DNA of 42,275 nt from Alkalibacterium kapii (GCF_007988865.1 NZ_BJUY01000017.1:1-42275), one strand, 5' to 3'. Counted from the stretch's first letter, positions 1 through 9,781 are shown. The notes: generated by a model from the sequence alone, not told the origin. Made by a program: numbers and translations.

Positions 1-120
1 CCCAAAAACATAATAAAGCCCTCTTCTATTAATTTTATAATCAATGAAAAATGTTGAAATTTATTAATCTATCTAATACATTACATTAACTACAGTATAC
101 TTTTCAAATATTATAAACCG

Positions 121-154
121 ATAAAATAAAAGACCGCTTGAACATCTCAAGCGG
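121..154 (-). terminator. Terminator of the opp operon
   Basis: Read on the minus strand, an 8-bp perfect stem (CCGCTTGA / TCAAGCGG, 134-141 and 147-154) with a 5-base loop is followed by a T-rich tail (TCTTTTATTTT). It lies 40 bases past the oppA stop codon, so it most likely ends the oppDFBCA transcript. The rest of 1-120 is AT-rich and holds no gene that I can support. Confidence 0.85.
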
Positions 155-194
155 CCTTTCGTCAACGATTCATATTTTTACAGAATCATCTTTA

Positions 195-2075
195 TTATTC
201 AGTTGCGCGTTCTTCACTGATCAGGTAAAGCGTGTGTAAGCCTACACCAGCAGTGTCTGGATTTTCACCTACTGTGATATCGTAAGCACCAACACGGTTG
301 TTAACTGGTGTGACAGCTTTACGGAACAAAGTAGGAATGACCGGAAGTTCATCCATGAAGTACTCCTGCCAATCTTTAAATTGTTCCTGACGCCATTCAA
401 GGTCAAAGCCTTCCGCGCTTGTCATAGCTTCCATGAACTCGTCATTCTCCTCAGTAGCCCAACGTGTGTAGTTATATGGAGCGAAACGTCCATACAAGCC
501 TTCAGGTGTTGGATCAAAGCCAGTACCCCAAGCGCCCTGGTAGATATCGATCTCTGGGTCATCTGCTTCGACGCGGTCATAGAAAGAGTTGAATTCATGT
601 AGACGTCCCTCAAGCAACTGGACATCCAGTCCCACACGTTCCCAAGACTGCATGTAGTACTCAACGATAGGTTCAGCCGTTTCTCCACCTGACATGGATG
701 CAAAGTTGATCACTAATTCTTCGCCGTCCGGTGTTTCACGCATGCCGTCTCCATCTGTATCTTCATATCCGGCTTCGTCAAGGATTTCTTTTGCACGTTC
801 CGGATCGAATGGGTAACCTTCTATGTCTTCGTTATAGTAATCGGCAAAGTTAGGGATGATCGGTGAATTCGCACGACGGCGTAATCCCTGATAGTATTTT
901 GCTCCTACAGCGTCATTATCAATTGCATAAGCCATAGCTTGTCTCAAGTTCTTGTCTGCCATTTTACTTTCAGGATCAAAAAAATTCTGAGCTGGCTCTA
1001 CAATGTTGCCGTCTTCATCCGTTTCTGCTTCTTGCCATTCACCCAATTTAAATCCAATGTAGGTATAAGCAGTATCGTCAATACCTAAATTAGTATACCC
1101 TGGGATGTTTTCGTAGTTTTCATATTGGTCAGTAGGCATACTCACGAATAAATCATATTGGGCGTTTTCCATAGCAGCTACTGCGGTTGCAGTTGGAACA
1201 GTCTCCAGCTCGATGCGGTCTAAAATTGGCGCACCGCGGTAATAGTCTTCGAAAGCTGTATAGGAAACAGACTCGCCAGGTACGATGTTATCCACTTTAA
1301 ACGGCCCGAATCCAATTGGGTTTTCACGTATTTCAGGAGCAGACTCCAATTCAGATACTGGGATATCTTCAAGATAATGACGAGGTGCAGCATATGACCA
1401 CACGCCACCGCCAGCTTGAAGCATTTGAACACCAACAGTTTGGTATTCGATTTCAACAGTTTTATCGTCTACGATAGTAATTCCTTCGATTGTATCTGAA
1501 GCACCATCTTGGTATTCTTCCATGCCTACGATGTTAGCGAAGTCACCGCTATAACGAATACCTGTATACTCAGGGTGACCTATGATTTCGTATGCAAAAG
1601 CTATGTCTCCTGCTGTTACAGGTTCACCGTCATGCCATTTGATATCATCTTTTAATGTGATCGTTACTTTGTTTGCTTCTTGATCTAAATCAAATGAAGC
1701 AGCACCAGAATCATCGATCTGATAGTTTTCATCGTACCCAAATAGTGATCCCATAGTATAATCCATGACAATTGCATCAGGGTTACCAGTATATAATTCC
1801 CAACTGAATATTCCTGTGAATGGTGAGTCAGAAACGTATCCAATGCTCAATGTCCCACCATCAATAGGCTCACCTTCATTTTCAACACGCTGATCAAATG
1901 TAACAGGTTCTGCTTCATCCCCGGGTGAAGCATTTTCATCAGTGTTTTCAGAAGTATCAGATCCGTTACCTGAATTCCCTGTATTATCGTCGGTATCCCC
2001 ATTACCACAAGCTGCTAAAATAAATGCAACGGCTGCAGTACTTGCTAGCATGCTGTATCTTTTCTTGTTTGACAT
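195..2075 (-). CDS. oppA: Oligopeptide ABC transporter, substrate-binding lipoprotein OppA
   Basis: Extracellular solute-binding protein (SBP_bac_5 family) that captures peptides and hands them to the OppBC channel. The 626-residue product has a lipoprotein signal peptide: Lys/Arg at 4-6, a hydrophobic stretch, then lipobox L-A-A-C with Cys23 as the lipidated residue. A linker rich in Asp, Glu, Gly, Ser and Asn (about 24-60) follows, then the binding domain. Length is somewhat above the usual 540-600, mainly because of the linker. The protein is strikingly acidic, as in exported proteins of salt- or alkali-adapted bacteria (inference). It is the last gene of the opp operon, 18 bases after oppC, with AAGGGGAG upstream of the ATG. 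The family is certain; the exact peptide preference is not visible. Confidence 0.93.
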   Translation of the reverse strand: MSNKKRYSMLASTAAVAFILAACGNGDTDDNTGNSGNGSDTSENTDENASPGDEAEPVTFDQRVENEGEPIDGGTLSIGYVSDSPFTGIFSWELYTGNPDAIVMDYTMGSLFGYDENYQIDDSGAASFDLDQEANKVTITLKDDIKWHDGEPVTAGDIAFAYEIIGHPEYTGIRYSGDFANIVGMEEYQDGASDTIEGITIVDDKTVEIEYQTVGVQMLQAGGGVWSYAAPRHYLEDIPVSELESAPEIRENPIGFGPFKVDNIVPGESVSYTAFEDYYRGAPILDRIELETVPTATAVAAMENAQYDLFVSMPTDQYENYENIPGYTNLGIDDTAYTYIGFKLGEWQEAETDEDGNIVEPAQNFFDPESKMADKNLRQAMAYAIDNDAVGAKYYQGLRRRANSPIIPNFADYYNEDIEGYPFDPERAKEILDEAGYEDTDGDGMRETPDGEELVINFASMSGGETAEPIVEYYMQSWERVGLDVQLLEGRLHEFNSFYDRVEADDPEIDIYQGAWGTGFDPTPEGLYGRFAPYNYTRWATEENDEFMEAMTSAEGFDLEWRQEQFKDWQEYFMDELPVIPTLFRKAVTPVNNRVGAYDITVGENPDTAGVGLHTLYLISEERATE

Positions 2076-2093
2076 AGTGATTCTCCCCTTTTC

Positions 2094-3041
2094 TTATCCT
2101 AATCTTTGTTTTGCGTCTGCTGCACGTTGTAACGCACGGCCGACATAGTTTATACACAGTACCAACACAAGTATCAAGGTTGATGCTGGTAACCAAACCC
2201 AAGCTTTATTTTCCAGAATATCTGGATTGGTGGCATAGGAAACTAACGTACCTAAACTTGGTGTTCCAGTCGGAAGACCGAATCCCAGATAGGACAACCC
2301 TGTTTCTAAGCCAATACTTCCCGCAAAGTTCAACGTCAAGTTAACTATGATCAGTGAACTTATGTTAGGCATCATTTCGCGTAGCATAATAACGAGTGAA
2401 GGTGTTCCCATTGTTTTGGAAGCACTTATGAAATCCAAGCGTCCAACGGTTAATGCCCGTCCACGAATAAATCGAGCTTGTCCATGCCAGTTAAATAATA
2501 TCAGTATCCCGGCGAAAGTAGCCACATTATAATTAGGTACAATGGTTACGAATATTATAATGATCATCAGTTGTGGAAGAATTGTGATGAAGTCGATAAT
2601 ACGCATAATAATATTATCTACTAACCCAGCATAATATGCTGCAAGTATCCCCACAACGATACCAATGGCACTTGTGACCACTGTAACTGTCCACCCCAAA
2701 AGAAGTGAGTTGCGAGCGCCTATCAACAGCAATCCAAAAATATCACGGCCAGCTGAATCCGTACCCAGTATATATCGTGTTCCTTCGAACATGGGATCCT
2801 CACTCATGGACATGGGTGGTAAATAAGAGTCCCATAGACTGACAGACTGGACGACATCCTGATCGATTATAAACGACCAGATAAAGACTGTTCCCAATAT
2901 TGCTACAAGTAAAATGAACGAAAACAGTGCCAGCTTGTCTCTCATAAATTCACGTACAATCACTTTAAACCCCATTGGTGGGGCAGAAACGGTCATGTCA
3001 TTTGATGAAACGGCAGCTTCTGCATCTTTGTTTGTTGCCAT
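2094..3041 (-). CDS. oppC: Oligopeptide ABC transporter permease OppC
   Basis: Inner of the two membrane permeases that form the peptide channel with OppB. The 315-residue product has a cytosolic N-terminus, a first membrane helix near residues 38-58, a long extracytoplasmic loop, and then five more hydrophobic segments, as usual for OppC/DppC (BPD_transp_1 family). The EAA-type loop that contacts the ATPases is visible as ISASKTMG...REMMPN in the second half. It starts with ATG after an AGAAAGGA-type ribosome site and lies between oppB (35 bases upstream) and oppA. Assignment as OppC rather than OppB rests on the N-terminal extension and the gene order. Confidence 0.92.
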   Translation of the reverse strand: MATNKDAEAAVSSNDMTVSAPPMGFKVIVREFMRDKLALFSFILLVAILGTVFIWSFIIDQDVVQSVSLWDSYLPPMSMSEDPMFEGTRYILGTDSAGRDIFGLLLIGARNSLLLGWTVTVVTSAIGIVVGILAAYYAGLVDNIIMRIIDFITILPQLMIIIIFVTIVPNYNVATFAGILILFNWHGQARFIRGRALTVGRLDFISASKTMGTPSLVIMLREMMPNISSLIIVNLTLNFAGSIGLETGLSYLGFGLPTGTPSLGTLVSYATNPDILENKAWVWLPASTLILVLVLCINYVGRALQRAADAKQRLG

Positions 3042-3076
3042 AAGATATATTCATTCCTTTCTCTTGAAACTTTTCA

Positions 3077-4036
3077 TTAATCAATACGGATACGCGGATC
3101 AACGGCCATAAGAATTACGTCAGATAACAATGTTCCTATTAAACCTAAGAAACCATAGAACAAAGCAAGAACGAAAATGACACTATAATCCCTTGTATTG
3201 ATTGATTGGAGGAATAAATACCCCATCCCACGGTACGTAAATATTTTTTCAATAAAAATAGACCCTGTAAACAAACTTACAATAGTGAAACCGAATCCTG
3301 ATGCGATCGGAAGCGATGCGTTTCTAAAAATATGTTTAGTATAAACTTTTTGTATTGGCACACCCTTAGAGCGGGCTGTTTTCACATAATCAGAAACCTT
3401 GGCATCGATGATCTCACTTCTCAGATATTGAATGATCGAAGTTGTCCCAAGAATAGCTGTTGTGATCGAAGGCAGCAGTAAGTGATAAAGCTGACTCATC
3501 CATTTTTCCCACTGGGTATCTGCATTGACACTGATGCTTCCTCGTGCAGGGAACCAGTTCAGGTTATAACCAAACACCCATACCATGAGTAAGGCTAAAA
3601 CAAAAATAGGAACCGCAAAACTGACGAAGTTATAAACCAAAACTGTTTTGTCTAAAACTGATTCGTTGTAACGTCCCGCCAATATCCCAAGTGGCAGACC
3701 AATCAAGTAAGTTAAAATAATTGATAATAAAGATAATCTGATTGTGTTACCCATACGACCGGCGATAACTGCTGTCACGGGTTGCTGGTAATTAAAACTT
3801 CGACCAAAGTCCCCTTGAAGAGCATTTTTCATCCATCTGACGTATTTAACAGGAAGGGGATCGTTTAACCCATACGCTTCTCGCATAACATCCAGTTGAG
3901 CGGGGTCAAGGTTAGGATCGACCAGTCCTGTAAAAGGATCCCCCGGCATGAAGTCGGCGAGAATAAAAATCAAAATACTCAATATAAGGATTTGAGGAAT
4001 CATTAAGAGTATACGTCTGATAATTGTTTTCCACAT
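3077..4036 (-). CDS. oppB: Oligopeptide ABC transporter permease OppB
   Basis: Membrane permease partner of OppC. The 319-residue product begins with a membrane helix almost at the N-terminus (residues 7-28), typical of OppB/DppB. The family pattern DFMPGDPF follows, and then an EAA loop (DYVKTARSKG...IFRNA) in the BPD_transp_1 domain. The ATG lies 2 bases after the oppF stop, and its ribosome site (GGAGGAGGG) lies inside the last codons of oppF, so translation of the two is probably coupled. Confidence 0.92.
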   Translation of the reverse strand: MWKTIIRRILLMIPQILILSILIFILADFMPGDPFTGLVDPNLDPAQLDVMREAYGLNDPLPVKYVRWMKNALQGDFGRSFNYQQPVTAVIAGRMGNTIRLSLLSIILTYLIGLPLGILAGRYNESVLDKTVLVYNFVSFAVPIFVLALLMVWVFGYNLNWFPARGSISVNADTQWEKWMSQLYHLLLPSITTAILGTTSIIQYLRSEIIDAKVSDYVKTARSKGVPIQKVYTKHIFRNASLPIASGFGFTIVSLFTGSIFIEKIFTYRGMGYLFLQSINTRDYSVIFVLALFYGFLGLIGTLLSDVILMAVDPRIRID

Positions 4037-4038
4037 AA

Positions 4039-5031
4039 TTAATTCCCTCCTCCTGTACCAACATTTTCATTTTGCAGAGATGCATTAGGTTCTTCTGGTT
4101 TCAAGGCCACATAATGCTCATCGTCATAACGCTGAAGATCATAAACGCGGCCCTTTGGATCGTAATAACTTGTTTCCTGTGCGTCGTATTCTGCTTCCAC
4201 GCGTTGTCTTTCTATTTTATGAGCTGCACGGGTTGCAGGATTCATGTCTGGGATAGCAGACAATAAACGTTTTGTATAGATATGCTGAGGATTTTTGTAT
4301 ATCTGTTCTTTGGATCCCTGCTCTACGAATCGGCCTCTATGCATGATAGCAATATCGTCCGACATGTGCTGCACAACACCCAGATCGTGCGAAATAAAGA
4401 GATAACTTAAATCGTATTCTTTCTGTATGCGTCTCATAAAGTTCAGTACTTGAGCCTGTACAGACAAATCCAGCGCCGATGTCGGTTCATCCGCAATGAT
4501 CAGTTTAGGATCACTGGCAACCGCTCTTGCCACACCGATTCGCTGTCTTTGTCCTCCTGAAAATTCATGCGGATACTTGTACATCGCTTCAGCATTCATA
4601 CCTACGATTTCAAGTAAGTCAGCGACTCTTTTCTTGATTTCCTGTGGGGTATAGTCAAAATAATTTCGCATTGGTTCAGCCATAACATCGATAATACGTT
4701 TTTTAGGATTCATTGAAGAAGTGGCATCCTGAAAAATCATTTGAATATCTTTATTATAATTTGCGAATTTCTTTTTCCGGCTGCGTGCCTTATTAGTAAC
4801 ATCGTCGCCTTCGTAAATGATTCTACCGGCTGTTGCTTTTTCAAGTCCGATGATCGTTTTACCGATCGTTGTTTTACCGGAACCGGACTCCCCAACTAAA
4901 CCATAAGTTTTTCCACTTTCAATCGATAAATTGACACCGTCGACCGCTTTGACGTGGTCTTGGATCCTGTTCAAAATACCTCCACGAATCGGATAGTGTA
5001 CTTTTAAATCCTGTACTTCCAAGAAAGCCAT
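4039..5031 (-). CDS. oppF: Oligopeptide ABC transporter ATP-binding protein OppF
   Basis: One of two ATPases that power the Opp importer. Walker A GESGSGKT at residues 47-54, signature FSGGQRQR and Walker B LIIADEPTSALD are all intact. The open frame runs upstream to a TTG at 5052, but that TTG lies in the ribosome site itself. I place the start at the ATG at 5031 (MAFLEV), which is 9 bases after AAGGGGAGG and 1 base after the oppD stop, giving 330 residues. The C-terminus carries the oligopeptide-transporter extension and a polar tail ending in T-G-G-G-N. OppF usually works as a heterodimer with OppD. Confidence 0.92.
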   Translation of the reverse strand: MAFLEVQDLKVHYPIRGGILNRIQDHVKAVDGVNLSIESGKTYGLVGESGSGKTTIGKTIIGLEKATAGRIIYEGDDVTNKARSRKKKFANYNKDIQMIFQDATSSMNPKKRIIDVMAEPMRNYFDYTPQEIKKRVADLLEIVGMNAEAMYKYPHEFSGGQRQRIGVARAVASDPKLIIADEPTSALDLSVQAQVLNFMRRIQKEYDLSYLFISHDLGVVQHMSDDIAIMHRGRFVEQGSKEQIYKNPQHIYTKRLLSAIPDMNPATRAAHKIERQRVEAEYDAQETSYYDPKGRVYDLQRYDDEHYVALKPEEPNASLQNENVGTGGGN

Positions 5032-5032
5032 A

Positions 5033-6037
5033 TTATTCATCCTCCCCTTCAAAGTGGAAATGTTTCCAGCATGTACATCTCACTTTGTGGTTGGGACTGA
5101 TTTCATGCAAGACTGGGTTCTCTTCATGAGCCTCGTCTGGTATCCACGGTATGCGTGGAGCAAAGCGACAGCCCTGTCTAGGTAATTTCTGCAATGATGG
5201 TACTGTCCCGTGAATAACATGCAGTTCATCATCGTCATCTTCTAACTCATGTGGAATCGAGTTCAGAAGTGAGCGTGTATATGGGTGTTTGGGATTGGCA
5301 AACAGTTCTTCAACGGGCGCTTCTTCAACAATTTGTCCAGCATACATAACAGCTACTCTATCCGCTGTTTCTGCAACGACACCCAAGTCGTGGGTGATCA
5401 GAATAATTCCAGAACCCGTTTCATCTTGAATATCGACCATCAGATCAAGGATTTGAGCCTGGATCGTTACGTCAAGCGCTGTTGTCGGTTCATCTGCTAT
5501 AATCACAGGCGGCTTATTAGCCAAAGCGATAGCGATGACTACCCTTTGTCTCATCCCACCAGACAATTCGTGTGGATAGTTCTTCATGATTTGTTCAGGC
5601 CTTGGTATTCCAACCTGATTTAATAATTCCAGCACTCTCGCTCTTCTTTGTTCTTCATTTAAATCTGAATGATATTCAAGTGACTCCGAGATCTGGTTAT
5701 AGATAGTCATCAATGGATTAAGTGAACCCAACGGATCCTGAAAAATCATTCCAATATCATTTCCTCTAATACGGTTATACAACTTTTCATTTAAATCAAG
5801 AAGGTTTAAATCTTTATAGATAACTTCTCCTTCGATTTTGGTGTTTTTTGGATCGTGCAGTCCCATAATCGATGTTGCCAGTGTGGACTTCCCACAACCA
5901 GACTCCCCTACGATAGCTAGTATCTCATTGTTTTCCAATGTTAAAGAAACACCATCTACTGCATTATGATATACATCTCCAAATCGAAACCCTGTCTCTA
6001 AGTTGTTAACCTCTAACAAGCTGCGTTCGACGGCCAC
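5033..6037 (-). CDS. oppD: Oligopeptide ABC transporter ATP-binding protein OppD
   Basis: First gene of the opp operon and ATPase partner of OppF. Walker A GESGCGKS spans residues 44-51; signature LSGGMRQR and Walker [13 protein letters not shown] follow. The start is GTG at 6037, with GGAGG 7 bases upstream. The C-terminal oligopeptide-transporter region normally has a Cys cluster. Here the first Cys (CRFAPR) and a late CTC pair remain, but the Cys after CRFAPR is Ile (RIPWIP) and the next is also absent. Any metal or Fe-S site there would be incomplete; I believe other lactic acid bacteria share this but cannot verify it. The two ATPases have all the nucleotide-binding motifs needed. Confidence 0.92.
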   Translation of the reverse strand: MAVERSLLEVNNLETGFRFGDVYHNAVDGVSLTLENNEILAIVGESGCGKSTLATSIMGLHDPKNTKIEGEVIYKDLNLLDLNEKLYNRIRGNDIGMIFQDPLGSLNPLMTIYNQISESLEYHSDLNEEQRRARVLELLNQVGIPRPEQIMKNYPHELSGGMRQRVVIAIALANKPPVIIADEPTTALDVTIQAQILDLMVDIQDETGSGIILITHDLGVVAETADRVAVMYAGQIVEEAPVEELFANPKHPYTRSLLNSIPHELEDDDDELHVIHGTVPSLQKLPRQGCRFAPRIPWIPDEAHEENPVLHEISPNHKVRCTCWKHFHFEGEDE

Positions 6038-6145
6038 TACTTAACCTCCTATACTTTCCTTCTATTTAAAAGTTACAAGTACCTCCTATAGAAGATTACT
6101 AAACTTTCACTATTTTCTAATAAAAAACTTAATAATATAAATCGA

Positions 6146-6174
6146 ATTATACACTCTTTTTATTTATATATCAA
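6146..6174 (-). promoter_or_regulatory. Sigma-A promoter of the opp operon
   Basis: On the minus strand TTGATA (6169-6174), a 17-base spacer and TATAAT (6146-6151) form a near-consensus promoter about 110 bases upstream of oppD. The leader contains the 10-base sequence TATAGGAGGT twice (minus strand; 6044-6053 and 6081-6090). The copy nearer oppD is its ribosome site. The other precedes no frame that I can see. Confidence 0.75.
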
Positions 6175-6277
6175 TGCTTATTTCTAATTTTATAACAATT
6201 AGTTAAAAATACGGGCAGCATATTATCATTTATCTCTCATTATATTATAATGCTTAAGTATACATCTTTCTGCTGCA

Positions 6278-6517
6278 CTACAGATTCGAGTGAACGAAAT
6301 CAACGGCTTTACCTACGGTCGTGATCTGTTCCGCTTCTTCATCAGAAATCTCTCTTCCAAAAGTGTCTTCCATTTCCATGACAAGCTCAACTACGTCAAG
6401 CGAATCGGCTCCTAAATCGTCTTTAAAAGATGTGTCTCTAGAAATTTTATCTTCATCAACACCTAATCTTTCCACAATGATTGCCTGTACCTTTTCGTAA
6501 ACTTCTTGTTTCGTCAT
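6278..6517 (-). CDS. acpP: Acyl carrier protein AcpP
   Basis: Carries the growing acyl chain in type II fatty acid synthesis and donates acyl groups to PlsX. The 79-residue acidic protein has the [10 protein letters not shown] motif with Ser39 as the site for 4'-phosphopantetheine. Length and motif spacing are typical. ATG follows AAAGGAG by 9 bases. It lies 164 bases after plsX on the same strand with its own likely promoter, an order seen in many Lactobacillales (recG-plsX-acpP). No clear terminator follows; only weak AT-rich dyads are seen in 6190-6277. Confidence 0.95.
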   Translation of the reverse strand: MTKQEVYEKVQAIIVERLGVDEDKISRDTSFKDDLGADSLDVVELVMEMEDTFGREISDEEAEQITTVGKAVDFVHSNL

Positions 6518-6570
6518 TTTTTTCGCTCCTTTAAGGTATAATAAGACTCTGTTAGTCCTTTTTCATAAGC

Positions 6571-6599
6571 TTATTACCAAATTATCATTTAATAGACAA
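6571..6599 (-). promoter_or_regulatory. Probable promoter of acpP
   Basis: TTGTCT (6594-6599), 17 bases, TAATAA (6571-6576) on the minus strand, about 50 bases upstream of the acpP start. It would let acpP be made in excess of the upstream plsX. I see no convincing FapR or FabT operator, so regulation remains open. Confidence 0.45.
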
Positions 6600-6681
6600 T
6601 TGTAATTGTATCGTATTCTTTTTGTAATTTCCATCTTTTTTAAGAAAAATATCATTTTTTTCACAACTATGAACCTGAGAG

Positions 6682-7695
6682 TCAGGGCATTTGCTCTTCA
6701 TTATGTTCGAAATAATCAATCAGTTCCTCCAGCACATGAGACTGTAGCATGTCTCTTATTTGACGGATCGTATAATACACTGGCTCTTCGGTAGCCGAAC
6801 CGTGTGTCTTTATGACGGGTGCTTTAAGGCCGAACAGCACCGCCCCACCATGCTTGGAGTAGTCTAGTAGATCCTTCATATTTTTCAAACTATCTTTAAG
6901 CAGTAGTCCACCAATTTTGGCTTTCATTCCATTATTGTATATAGAGTCTTTCAAAAGCCCCATCATTGAAATAGCTGTACCTTCGATCGTTTTTAAAACT
7001 GCATTGCCTGTGAAACCATCTGTGACGATGACATCGGCTGCACCATTTAAGATTTCTCTTGCTTCAACATTTCCTATGAAATTTATCTCTGGATTTTTTT
7101 CTAGTAATTGATAAGCTTCTTTTGTCAGCATACTGCCTTTATTTTCTTCTGTCCCATTATTGAGCAAACCAACTGTCGGTGCCTGTTTCCCATGTACCCG
7201 TTTGGAATATAATGATCCCAGCGTCGCATACTGATTGATATTCAATGGCTTAGAGTCAGCGTTTGCCCCGACATCTATCATATGGAAAACAGTGTCACCG
7301 TCGGAAAGCGATGGGAATGTCGCTAAAAGACCAGGACGATCGACACCCTTTGCCCTTCCAATAAGTAATGTTCCAGCTGCCAGCAAAGCACCTGTATTGC
7401 CGGCAGAAAACAGCGCATCATTTTCGCCTTTTTTTACTGATACCGCTGCTTTAACCATAGATGCTTCTTTTTTTCTTCTAATCGAACGAACAGGATCGTC
7501 TTCGCTTAAAATTTTTTCATCGGTATGCACGATCTCTATATTTTTGAATTCTTCAATACCTTCTTGACGTATAAGTTCCTCTTTTCCGTACAACACAAGT
7601 GTTATATCTGAAAATTCTTTCGCCGCTACAATACATCCTTTCACTATTTCAGAAGGAGCATTGTCTCCACCCATTGCATCTACTGCTATTCTCAT
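6682..7695 (-). CDS. plsX: Phosphate acyltransferase PlsX
   Basis: Converts acyl-ACP and phosphate to acyl-phosphate, the acyl donor for PlsY in membrane phospholipid synthesis; a peripheral membrane enzyme. The N-terminus MRIAVDAMGGDNAP is the family hallmark. Further conserved stretches such as FSAGNTGALLAAG and TDGFTGNAVLKT are present. The 337-residue length is normal. ATG follows AGGAGGAAA and lies 24 bases after the recG stop. In this window its substrate carrier AcpP is next door, and FakA, which makes the same acyl-phosphate from exogenous fatty acids, lies just upstream of recG. Confidence 0.95.
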   Translation of the reverse strand: MRIAVDAMGGDNAPSEIVKGCIVAAKEFSDITLVLYGKEELIRQEGIEEFKNIEIVHTDEKILSEDDPVRSIRRKKEASMVKAAVSVKKGENDALFSAGNTGALLAAGTLLIGRAKGVDRPGLLATFPSLSDGDTVFHMIDVGANADSKPLNINQYATLGSLYSKRVHGKQAPTVGLLNNGTEENKGSMLTKEAYQLLEKNPEINFIGNVEAREILNGAADVIVTDGFTGNAVLKTIEGTAISMMGLLKDSIYNNGMKAKIGGLLLKDSLKNMKDLLDYSKHGGAVLFGLKAPVIKTHGSATEEPVYYTIRQIRDMLQSHVLEELIDYFEHNEEQMP

Positions 7696-7719
7696 TAACT
7701 TTCCTCCTAAATTCTATAA

Positions 7720-9759
7720 TCAGTCTAATATCGTTTCGTTTTCACTAGTCATACCTAACTGGGCTCTTAACTCAGCATAGTCTTCGTCCTGATAAAATTC
7801 TTTGGAATAAATCAATTGGCGGGCTGCTTCTCTGGCTTCTTCCAGCACGTCGAAGTCTTCTATGATATCAGCCACTTTGAATTCCGGAAGTCCGGATTGT
7901 TTCTTTCCAAAAATATCACCCGATCCACGCATTTCAAGATCCCGCTGGCTTAAGACGAATCCATCGGAAGTCTCAGTGATTATATGCATACGCTCCGCAC
8001 CTTTTTCACCCTTGGGATCCGCAATCAGGATACAATAGGAATCTTGTTTTCCACGTCCTACTCGTCCCCTAAGCTGATGCAGCTGGGCAAGTCCAAACCG
8101 ATCCGCATCATGTATGATCATAAGTGTTGCATTAGGTACATTCACACCTACCTCAATAACTGTCGTGGAAACAAGCACCTGGATTTCATTGCGCTGAAAC
8201 TCTTCCATAATGGCTTCTTTTTCAGCAGAAACCATTTTTCCATGGAGGAGGCCAACAGCTGCTTTTTCACCGAGGATTTCCTGATACATATGAAACAGAG
8301 TCGTTGCATTTTCCACGTCCATCATTTCTGACTCTTCGATCAACGGACTGATCACATAGACCTGATTGCCTTTTTTCAATTCTTCTTTCAGGAAATTTGT
8401 CATGCGCTCAAAGTGCTTTGGACGTATCCAAAATGTTTTGATCGGTTTTCTTCCTGAAGGCATTTCATCAATGATCGATACATCCATTTCACCATAGGTC
8501 GTAATGGATAATGTCCTTGGAATAGGTGTCGCCGTCATAAAGAGAACGTCTGGATTCAGTCCTTTTTCTCTAAGCATTTTTCTCTGCCCCACACCAAAGC
8601 GATGCTGTTCATCTGTAATGACTAGAGCAAGTGTCTGAAATCTGACATCTTCTTGTATCAGAGCATGGGTACCTACGACACAATCGATTTTGCCCACCTC
8701 TAATTGTTCTAGAATATTGTCTCGTTCTTTCTTTTTTGTAGATCCAGTAAGCAGTTCTATAGTTATATCAGTATTTTTGAACATCTCATCTAATGACTGT
8801 TTATGCTGACTGGCCAGGATCTCTGTAGGCGCCATCAATGCTGCTTGTTTACCAGCCGTCTTAGCCGCAAGGATCGCCGATGCTGCTACAACCGTTTTAC
8901 CACTTCCCACATCTCCTTGAAGAAGTCGGAACATTTGTCCATTCGTTTTCAAGTCCTTGCATATTTCGTTCACTACTCGCTTTTGAGCTGAGGTCAGCTC
9001 ATAGGGCAGTGAATCGAAAAAAGTAATCAACTGTCTGACATCATAGTCGATCATTTGACCACTCTGAGTCTGTTTTAATTGACGTTTCAACCAGATCATT
9101 TTCAACTGATAAATAAAAAATTCTCTGAATATCACTGAGTGCCTTGCTTTTTCCAGATCTAAATCATCTGTTGGAAAATGCATGAGATGTATCATTTCTT
9201 TAAAGGTCAACAGGTTATATTCACGTCGTAATCGTTCCGGCAAATCTTCGGGTATCACTTCATTGTATTGTTTCCACGCTTGTTTGATCAATTTAAGGAT
9301 TGTAGATTGTCTGATTTTTTTTGAAGAGTGATAGATCGCTTCTTGTTGATTCGTTAATTCAGTCGATAGGATTTTTATACCATTTAAAGATTTTCTTGTC
9401 GCATCCCATTTACCAAATACTTTAATTTCTTTTCCTGCATCGATTTGTTTTTTTAAATAGGGCTGGTTGAAAAACGTGACAGGAACAATCACATGTTCAC
9501 AGTTCATACGAAAAGACAGACGGTTTCTTTTTCTGCCAAAGTAAGACACTGTACCTTCTGAAATGGCTGTTCCTGTAAGGACGACTTTATCGTTATCTTC
9601 AATTTCTTCAATGGATTTAACTGTTAAATCTTCAAAACGGAAAGGATAATAAGTCAGCAAGTCACTGATCGTCACGATACCCAAATCATTTAATGCTTCA
9701 GCTCTTTTTTCGCCCACGCCACTTAAACTGGCAACCGTGTCAGCAATCGACAAAACCAT
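7720..9759 (-). CDS. recG: ATP-dependent DNA helicase RecG
   Basis: Branch-migrating helicase that regresses stalled replication forks and processes recombination intermediates. The 679-residue protein has an N-terminal helix-hairpin-like segment (SLSGVGEKRAEAL), an OB-fold wedge domain (about 60-160), then superfamily 2 helicase motifs: Walker A GDVGSGKT at about 282-289, motif II DEQH at about 383 and motif VI QLRGRVGRG at about 563. Length matches the family. ATG follows GAAGGAG. Only 79 bases separate it from the fakA stop, a space mostly filled by a terminator, so its promoter must be very close or transcription reads through. Confidence 0.95.
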   Translation of the reverse strand: MVLSIADTVASLSGVGEKRAEALNDLGIVTISDLLTYYPFRFEDLTVKSIEEIEDNDKVVLTGTAISEGTVSYFGRKRNRLSFRMNCEHVIVPVTFFNQPYLKKQIDAGKEIKVFGKWDATRKSLNGIKILSTELTNQQEAIYHSSKKIRQSTILKLIKQAWKQYNEVIPEDLPERLRREYNLLTFKEMIHLMHFPTDDLDLEKARHSVIFREFFIYQLKMIWLKRQLKQTQSGQMIDYDVRQLITFFDSLPYELTSAQKRVVNEICKDLKTNGQMFRLLQGDVGSGKTVVAASAILAAKTAGKQAALMAPTEILASQHKQSLDEMFKNTDITIELLTGSTKKKERDNILEQLEVGKIDCVVGTHALIQEDVRFQTLALVITDEQHRFGVGQRKMLREKGLNPDVLFMTATPIPRTLSITTYGEMDVSIIDEMPSGRKPIKTFWIRPKHFERMTNFLKEELKKGNQVYVISPLIEESEMMDVENATTLFHMYQEILGEKAAVGLLHGKMVSAEKEAIMEEFQRNEIQVLVSTTVIEVGVNVPNATLMIIHDADRFGLAQLHQLRGRVGRGKQDSYCILIADPKGEKGAERMHIITETSDGFVLSQRDLEMRGSGDIFGKKQSGLPEFKVADIIEDFDVLEEAREAARQLIYSKEFYQDEDYAELRAQLGMTSENETILD

Positions 9760-9781
9760 ATTATTACTCCTTCTATTTAAA

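Noticed and set aside
1-11. An ATG on the minus strand at 9-11 preceded by AGAGGG, perhaps the first codons of a gene running off the left edge
   Set aside because: Only three codons are inside the window, so nothing about a product can be supported.
5033-5200. Incomplete C-terminal Cys cluster of OppD as a novelty
   Set aside because: Transport motifs are intact and I believe other lactic acid bacterial OppD proteins share this change; kept as a note in the gene entry only.
6190-6277. Long-range pairing of GCAGCA and TGCTGC after acpP as a terminator
   Set aside because: The loop exceeds 40 bases and the arms are only 6 bp; too weak to call.
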